In this document: one piece after another, positions 57,233 through 64,000 of the stretch | Position numbering within the stretch: the stretch's first letter is position 1 | Layout: every line of letters starts with the position of its first letter | DNA from: Neoarius graeffei | Taxonomy: Eukaryota > Chordata > Actinopteri > Siluriformes > Ariidae | Length of the DNA: 64,000 bases | Assembly (NCBI RefSeq): GCF_027579695.1 | Contig: NC_083571.1 | Coordinates: forward strand, 36,689,943 to 36,753,942 | Direction of reading: 5' to 3' | Notes under the pieces: generated by a model | What the model was told of the DNA's origin: nothing | Database searches by the model: none | Seen by the model: only the letters and a program-made list of their open reading frames with translations | Translations under genes and position numbers: made by a program

Positions 57233-58216
57233 TTCCCCCTTTTGGTCTCAGGGGTATGATGGAGTCATAGCACTGAGAGCACAGTACCATACAGTCCACA
57301 TGTCCGTAGTCCTTGAGGTAGCCTTGCTCTGTACAGTCTATGGTGTCCTGTGAAAACTGTGTAAACTCGTGAGTTCCAGTAAGACAGTTGGAGGCAGAGC
57401 ATTTTGTAGTGTTTGGGTTGGTAAACCTAATCTTCTGGAAAGGTATTGGGTTGGTGAATGTTGGTGTACACTTATGGGTGAGTGAGGCGTACAAGCTAGG
57501 TGGACAGGAAGTGCCTAACCATCGTCCCCCCCCCCCTTTTTTGGAGTGAAAACTGTTCAAAGGGCTTGATTTGATTGTTATGGAAATCAATATGAGGGCG
57601 TTTGATTAGGCCTGGATGTCCTTGTTAGGGTTTTGCTGGGATTCGAACCTGGTTCGTTGGTGTGATAATCCAGCAAACCCCCACTAGGCCACTCAAATGC
57701 AGAGGCGTGAGGCGGAAGTAGAAAAGGTATCAAAAGGTTTATTTATACTATATACACTATATACAGGGCAAAACAAAAAAACAAAAACAAAGAGTATAAT
57801 CCAATACTGGGAAGACAAAGGGAAAAATAAAATATCAAAAGTTCAAAGTCCAAAAAGGAAAAGGCAAAAATGCAAAAGCTCAGAAGATCACAAAAATAAA
57901 AATATCCAAAGGTACAAAACAAAAGCCAAAAAACCAGAAAAGCAAAGTGCAAAACAAAGAACACGGTACAGAGGAAACTGGAGATAAACATAACAGCATA
58001 AAGACTCCGTGACAAGAGGACTGAACTCAGGGGTATAAATACACAAACTAATTAAGGACACAGGTGAAGATAATTAGGACTAACAGGCAATTAACAAAAA
58101 CACAAAACACAGGAACAGTGGCGGCCTCTAGAGGCCAAAATAAACAAGACACGAAAAGGAAATAACAGCGGCCTCTAGAGGCCAAAACAGTCCAAGTCCT
58201 AACAGGACCCCCCCCT

Positions 58217-59848
58217 CTAGGAGCGTCTCCTGACGTTCCCAGGGCGATCCGGATGGGCCGAATGGAAGTCCCGACACAGTTCTTTATCTAGGACATCCCG
58301 AGCAGGAACCCAGCAGCGCTCCTCAGGACCATAGCCCTCCCAGTCCACCAGATATTGCAACCCGCCGCGGACCCGGCGGGAGTCAAGCAGGCAATGCACA
58401 GTGAACACAGTCTGCCCCTGGAAGATGCGGGGGGGTGAGGGGTTCCTAGGGGCAGGGGCATACGTAGACGTCAGTACAGGCCGCAACAGGGAAACATGGA
58501 AAGTGGGGTTGATCCTCAGAGTCCGGGGCAACTGGAGACGGTAGGAGACAGGGTTCACCCTGCGCACCACCTTGAAGGGGCCAATGTAGTGAGGAGCAAG
58601 CTTGCGGTTCTCCACCCGCAGCGGAAGGTCCTTAGTGGACAGCCAAACCCGCTGCCCAGGGCGGAAAGTGTGTGCAGGTCTTCTGTGGCGGTTGGCCTGA
58701 GTCTGGTTGGTTCTGGAGGTCTGTATGAGGGTCTTCCTGACCTTGCTCCAGGTCTTGCGACACCGTCTCACATATTGGTTGACCGAGGGCACCCCCGCGT
58801 CCTCCTCCTGGTCCGGGAACAGAGGTGGCTGGAACCCGAATTGGCACTGGAATGGCGACAGCTTGGTGGCCGATGACTGCAGGGTGTTGTGGGCGTACTC
58901 TGCCCATGGCAGCCAGGTGCTCCACGATGTCGGGTTATCCATAGCCAGGCCTCGCAGGGTGGTTTCCAGGTCCTGGTTGAGCCTCTCCGTCTGACCATTG
59001 GACTGTGGGTGAAACCCAGAGGAGAGGCTGGCAGTGGCTCCGATGACCTTGCAGAACCCGTGCCACACTCGGGAGGAGAACTGGGGCCCTCGGTCTGAGA
59101 CGATGTCCTGTGGAAGACCAAAGACTCGGAAGACATGATTAAATAAAAGTTTCGCTGTTTCAAGAGCAGAGGGGAGTTTGCACAGTGGTATGAAGCGGCA
59201 GGCCTTGGAGAATCTGTCAACAATGACCAAAATGACCATGTTACCTTGTGACTCAGGGAGACCCGTGATGAAGTCGACTGCCACGTGGGACCAGGGACGC
59301 CGGGGAATGGTCAGAGGATGCAGGAGACCCTGGGGACGCTGTCGTGGGTTCTTGGTTCTGGTGCAAACCTCACAGGACAGGACAAATGACCTTACTTCCT
59401 GCTCCATGTTAGGCCACCAGAAGCGTCTTTTCAGGAAGTCCAGGGTCCTCCGAGCTCCCGGGTGGGCGGTGAGAGGGGAAGAGTGACCCCACTAGAGAAC
59501 CTTGGCCCGGGCTTGATGTGGGACGTACAAGAGGCCCGGTGGCCCCGTCCCAGGACCGGGGTCCTGGCGTTGGTCTCGTCGGACAGCCTCCTCAATACCC
59601 CAGAGGACAGGGGCCACAATCCGGGACACAGGGATAATAGGCCCGACTTCATTCTCCCTGTTAGTGGCAGAGAACAGCCTGGACAGTGCGTCAGGTTTGG
59701 TGTTCTTGGAGCCGGGGCGGTACGAGAGGGTGAAGTCAAACCGACTGAAAAACAGGGCCCACCTAGCCTGTCGAGGGTTAAGTCTCTTGGCTTGCTGGAG
59801 GTACTCCAGATTCTTGTGGTCAGACCTCACCAAAGGGACAGGTGGATC
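58217..59848 (-). pseudogene. RNase H to integrase-chromodomain region of the chromovirus
   Basis: RNase H end ([20 protein letters not shown]), a TAG at about 59492, zinc-binding region, integrase core (VAVDFITGLPESQG, SDRGPQFSSRVW, HPQSNGQTERLNQDLE) and a chromodomain (YLVDWEGYGPEERCWVPARD). Gag, protease and most of the reverse transcriptase are absent. Confidence 0.9.
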
Positions 59849-59899
59849 TTATGTCTGGTCTCCTCAGGCGGAAAAGGCGTTCAGAGACCTCAAGGACCC
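59849..59899 (+). pseudogene. inverted pol fragment of the chromovirus
   Basis: Plus strand reads [18 protein letters not shown], the stretch between reverse transcriptase and RNase H, in the opposite orientation to the flanking pol. Confidence 0.8.
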
Positions 59900-60103
59900 T
59901 GTTAGGACTTGGACTGTTTTGGCCTCTAGAGGCCGCTGTTATTTCCTTTTCGTGTCTTGTTTATTTTGGCCTCTAGAGGCCGCCACTGTTCCTGTGTTTT
60001 GTGTTTTTGTTAATTGCCTGTTAGTCCTAATTATCTTCACCTGTGTCCTTAATTAGTTTGTGTATTTATACCCCTGAGTTCAGTCCTCTTGACGGAGTCT
60101 TTC
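59900..60103 (+). repeat. inverted partial LTR of the chromovirus
   Basis: The first 204 bp of the LTR (TGTTAGGACTTGGACTG...) in plus orientation, ending where the minus-oriented LTR begins at 60104. Confidence 0.92.
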
Positions 60104-60701
60104 TGTTAGGGTTTTGCTGGGATTCGAACCTGGTTCGTTGGTGTGATAATCCAGCAAACCCCCACTAGGCCACCAGGGGGATGACTCAAATGCAGAGGTG
60201 TGAGGCGGAAGTAGAAAAGGTATCAAAAGGTTTATTTATACTATATACACTATATACAGGGCAAAACAAAAAAACAAAAACAAAGAGTATAATCCAATAC
60301 TGGGAAGACAAAGGGAAAAATAAAATATCCAAAAGTTCAAAGTCCAAAAAGGAAAAGGCAAAAATGCAAAAGCTCAGAAGATCACAAAAATAAAAATATC
60401 CAAAGGTACAAAACAAAAGCCAAAAAACCAGAAAAGCAAAGTGCAAAACAAAGAACACGGTACAGAGGAAACTGGAGATAAACATAACAGCATAAAGACT
60501 CCGTGACAAGAGGACTGAACTCAGGGGTATAAATACACAAACTAATTAAGGACACAGGTGAAGATAATTAGGACTAACAGGCAATTAACAAAAACACAAA
60601 ACACAGGAACAGTGGCGGCCTCTAGAGGCCAAAATAAACAAGACACGAAAAGGAAATAACAGCGGCCTCTAGAGGCCAAAACAGTCCAAGTCCTAACAGT
60701 C

Positions 60702-60890
60702 CTAATGCGATACGCGACAGGGAATGGTTTTCTTACGATCGAAAGGTCCCGACCAATGTGGTAGGAACTTTTTGAGACGTCTACCAGCTTGGTAAAGTTA
60801 AAATATAGGACTTTGTCACCTATTTGATATTCGTGATGGGAGGCTTTTCGGTCGTAGTAGGCCTTTTGTCCTTTTACGCTCGTTTCTATT
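60702..60890 (-). pseudogene. integrase C-terminal remnant joined to gag
   Basis: Frame VKGQKAYYDRKASHHEYQIG DKVLYFN, then, after a one-base shift, LPHWSGPFDRKKTIP to a stop at 60702. A GPF module marks an integrase tail. It lies immediately past the gag stop, so about 3 kb of pol are deleted. Confidence 0.75.
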
Positions 60891-62655
60891 TATCTGTTGA
60901 GGGGTCTGACCTCTGCTGTAACAGTCCTTTAATCTCAGCCAACTGGGCTTTCAAAGAGTCCAGCTCTGAGCGGAACTCACCAGGTTGGTCTGAGTCACTG
61001 TGTTGGTCATCTCTACCCCTACGTTTAGAATTACGGTCAGAGCGCTCCTGCTGTCTCTGGCCAGAGTGGGGATGACGGTCTTGCTGCCAACTGCCTTGTT
61101 CCCTACAACCCTTTTCACATGAGGGGCGGTTGCCGTAGTCACTGTGGACTTGCCCTCGGTCCCTCCTAGCCTTACCTTGCCGATTCTTTCACTCACCCTG
61201 GTGATGGCTCGGCAAGGGGTGGTTCGGACCGGGGTTTCTCCAGGGGGGTCCCCCTTTTGGAGCTTCACCTCCTTCTAAGGCTAGCGGGGGCCTGTCTGCA
61301 CTCTGGAGACTATGGACTCTGGGTTCATCATCGTTTCCGTTTGCGGTTTTGGCGATGGTCTCCCAGGTCATTTGGGCTAATTGCCTAATTTCCCTCATTG
61401 AGTGGAAACCCTGTCGACACATCAGTGCGACTTGAGTCCGCAAGCTTGGGTGGAGGTTATGTAAGAAGAGGGATTTGAAGCCTCTATCTTCTTCCAAGCC
61501 CGGTGCGCTACTACCCTGGAAATAGGCAGTACGTAGCCGTCTATAATATTCGCGAGGTGCCTCAGACCGTTTCTGTTTAATTTGTAACGCACACATTGTC
61601 GCGGAGGTTTCATCCGTGTACGGCACATATTCTTTCCTCATGTAGTTGCAAAGTCTCGAATAACTATCGCGAACGTTTGGGGGTAGAGTCTCTAAAAAGG
61701 CGCAAACACTGCTACTGGAGGTCTTCCAGATTAGTTTAAGTTTTTCTCGCGTTGTGGCATTCGGTAGGTCCATCAGGCATCGGTCAATTTCTAGTAAATA
61801 ATCATTTACGTTTGTTCTTTTATTGTCGGGATCGAATCGCTCAACATCGTGGGCAAGTAGGTCAATTTGCCGTAAGCGAAGAGTTTGGTGCACGTCCTTG
61901 TGCGACCTTCTTGGCTCTCCTGAGTACTCACTATCTAAGCTACTCTGGTATTGCTCCCGTTTCTCACTAGATTCATAGCCTGATTCATCCGAAGATGGAT
62001 CAGGGATACTGTAGCACACTGACCTGGGTGTGCTATGGTCCTGGGCTCGGGATGAGCACAGTACGGCTCCACCCTGGCTAAACGACGAAGTCGTGTAGCG
62101 AGTTGATGGAGTTTGGCAGGGTGTCTGGTCCTCGACCAGGTAATCTATGGTGTCCGGTTCAGACACCTCTTCCCACTCTGAGCTTCAGCACATTGTTGGG
62201 GGTCTTTCACACCCCTCGCGCCCTTCTTGGGGGGTCTGCTCCTCGGCAGCCCTCTTGGCAGCCTTTTCGGCTTTCTCTAGCCTTTTGGCGCAATCATCAA
62301 GGGAGGTTTTCAAGAGCTCACGCTCCCTATATAAATCATTATTATCGGCTGCCAGCTCAGCGTTGCTGGTGGTCAGCCTTTCAACCTCTCTGCGGAGGCG
62401 TCTGATTTCTGAATCAGTATCTCGGAAGTATGACAGGAATAGCTTACCTAGTGCCTCTTGGACACCAATGGTTGTTCTTTTTGGATCTCTCATATGTTTG
62501 TTCGAGTTATCTATGTTGTTTTGGCATTCACTCTTACTCGTGTTTCTAATGTTTGCCTTTTCGGAGGCAGAGCAGTGAATGAGGTCTGCGATGACCTCAA
62601 GGAGAGACATGTCTTGAGCGTTGTCTTCAATTTCTGAGACACGAGGGGATGCCAT
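60886..62655 (-). pseudogene. gag of the outer LTR element
   Basis: One frame of 590 codons from an ATG at 62655 with two TGA stops (62185-62187 and about 61185). It has an N-terminal coiled coil (SEIRRLRREVERLTTSNAEL), a capsid-like region (SAPREYYRRLRTAYFQGSSA) and a basic region with a CEKGC knuckle-like motif. Confidence 0.85.
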
Positions 62656-62968
62656 TTTGCTTAGGTTGGATATTTTGTAATTAATTAATCAATGAGTTAA
62701 TTTATTAATAAATTGTTATTAATTAATATTAACTACATAATCAATTAATCAATCAATAAAGTTGTTTTGTTTGGAAATGCTATCTCTTATCCTAAGTTAT
62801 GAATAGGTTATTAGTATTTGTGATATGGTTATCACGCTACTGTTAACCGTCTAACACACCTGGGAATATACCTTCGCAACTGCTGAATCAAACTGATAGT
62901 TTATCTGTTGTTGCAACAATATTCAAGAAGTCAACACCAATCGCCTCACATGGGGCACCAATTTAACA

Positions 62969-63665
62969 TGTAGGTGCAATTAGTAATTAAGTGATCAATC
63001 TCATTAAATCAGTATCATTAATTAATCTCATTAAATCAGTCTCATTGGATCAGTCTCATTAATTGATACCATTAATTTTGGTGCTTAATAATAAATTACC
63101 AAACAGCTAAATTATGGTATATTCCAAATTATTATGATCACTTACCGTATTACATAACTCATATGCACCTTGGAATTCTTTTGAGATTTGGGCGACTTCA
63201 AAAGTATTGGAACAACAAATAAAACACACAGTTTCAATAATAATTGAATTTATTATAACAAAGATAAAAATGAATAATAACAGTTGAAATCTTCAGCAAA
63301 CAGTGAGGTGTGTGTGTGTGTGTGTGTGTGTGTTGTGGTGAAGACAAAAGATTAGCTTTGTGTGCTAATTAAGATGTGTTTGTGTGTGTGAGGCCTGGTG
63401 ACCACGTGTTTCTAAGTAACACAAGAGAGTTAGCTTTGGTTGCTAAGACAAAGGAATGCTAGCTAGGGTGTGTTTGTGCATGGGGGAGTTGACCATGTGT
63501 TTCTAAGTAAAACAAAGAATTAGCTTTGGTTGCTAAGACAAAGGAATGCTAGCTAAGGTGTGTTTGTGCATGGGGGAGTTGACCACATGTTCTAAACAAA
63601 GGTTAGCCTAGCTTGCTAATGAGATAAAGGAATTAGCCGTGTGTTTAGCTAAGGTGTGTTATGAG
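62969..63665 (-). repeat. 5' LTR of the outer LTR element, visible part
   Basis: Same sequence as 55628-56341. Interrupted at 63666 by another repeat. Next to it on the internal side is TTGGTGCCCCATGTGAGG, a likely primer binding site; the tRNA is not assigned. Confidence 0.9.
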
Positions 63666-64000
63666 TAGGGTGACCAGACGCCCCGGTTTTACCAGGACAG
63701 TCCCGATTTGGGGTTGTGTGTCCCGAGTCCCGACAAAAGTCTGTCGGGACACGGATATGTCCCGGTTTTCGCCACTCGCGACGTTTGCGACTGAGCAGAG
63801 TGGGAATCATGAGCGGAGAAATGTCTGCATTTATTATTTTGATGAATTGACAGGAATAGCAAACTTTCCTGGTTACTGCCCCCTGGCCCTGTGGCATGGG
63901 TGTTTATTTAGCCACATTATTCCAGACAACAGAACATGTTGCCATGCAACAATAAAATAAACATTAACTGGCACGAATGTTCTTTGTCTAGCAGCTAGCA
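63666..64000. repeat. element inserted in the 5' LTR, cut by the window end
   Basis: Starts TAGGGTGACCAGACGCCCCG, with a GTCGGGACAC hairpin-like stretch. Resembles a widespread fish repeat of this start; class and right end are not seen. Confidence 0.5.

Larger units (their letters stand above)
57623..60698 (-). mobile_element. chromovirus (Ty3/gypsy), internally rearranged
   Basis: LTRs at 57623-58204 and 60104-60698 (TGTTAGGACTTGG to CCTAACA on the minus strand), flanked by the 5-bp duplication GTCCT (57618-57622 and 60699-60703). Inside are RNase H and integrase with a chromodomain on the minus strand, but also an inverted pol fragment and an inverted LTR fragment. Confidence 0.93.
55628..64000 (-). 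mobile_element. LTR retrotransposon with 1.6-kb LTRs, partly outside the window
   Basis: Minus orientation: 5' LTR from 62969 rightwards (cut by another insertion and by the window end), gag (60886-62655), an integrase tail, a purine tract AAAAGGGGGAA at 57233-57243 and the 3' LTR (55628-57232). Protease, reverse transcriptase, RNase H and most of the integrase are missing. A chromovirus (57623-60698) is inserted between. Confidence 0.88.

Noticed and set aside
57228-57590. 120-codon frame next to the purine tract, with several Cys, possibly an envelope end
   Set aside because: Nothing recognisable in it and no signal or membrane segment; left only as internal sequence of the LTR element.
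57743-58015. Hydrophobic 90-codon frame, repeated at 60186-60509
   Set aside because: Lies in the chromovirus LTRs, antisense to an A-rich tract that gives a Phe/Leu-rich translation; not a membrane protein gene.

Overview
The window is vertebrate nuclear DNA, almost certainly from a teleost fish. The evidence is two multi-exon genes with GT-AG introns, a Rex3-type retrotransposon, several Tc1/mariner copies, Ty3/gypsy elements, fish-type tRNA-headed SINEs and long (CA)n, (GATA)n and (GATT)n tracts. The species cannot be fixed from the sequence; the SINE and Tc1 repertoire would suit an otophysan such as a catfish, but that is only an impression.

Host genes. Both genes lie on the minus strand. 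stim2 (ER calcium sensor; 12 coding exons, 23010 down to 8905, 1049 codons in one frame) fills the left third. rbpj (CSL, the DNA-binding effector of Notch; 11 coding exons, 50032 down to 42336, 475 codons) lies in the centre-right. Every exon junction was read by hand and phases close across both genes. Transcription runs rbpj then stim2, the same order and orientation as human RBPJ and STIM2, without the CCKAR and TBC1D19 genes that sit between them in human. The stim2 last exon is unusually long because of a degenerate repeat of a K-[IVL]-S-R-[DE]-E motif. The rbpj upstream region carries five TCTCGCGATA-type palindromes and two exact CGTGGGAA sites, the consensus of the RBPJ protein itself.

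Mobile DNA by region. 1-8.9 kb: nested hAT elements, a decayed Tc1, SINEs and a LINE tail. 8.9-23 kb: stim2, whose introns hold six or more SINEs, a Tc1, a hAT foldback MITE, an AT-flanked element with a YqaJ-type ORF piece, and a large palindrome around a 79-bp minisatellite. 23.97-36.9 kb: a TE island. It has a second YqaJ-type element, a MADF-domain exon, a Gmr1-like Ty3/gypsy element (integrase before reverse transcriptase) interrupted by a full-length Rex3, an 11-bp periodic repeat, and a PIF/Harbinger MITE inside a decayed Tc1. 36.9-42.3 kb: no further gene, probably including the rbpj 3' UTR. 42.3-50.0 kb: rbpj, with a nearly intact Tc1, a piggyBac-like foldback, a SINE and a hAT element in its introns. 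50.6-64 kb: LINE fragments, a THAP-bearing Kolobok-like element, a MITE with a RecQ-like exon, and a young LTR element with 1.6-kb LTRs. That LTR element lost most of its pol and was then invaded by a rearranged chromovirus.

No CRISPR array, genuine tRNA gene, rRNA or bacterial feature was seen. The tRNA-like stretches are SINE heads.
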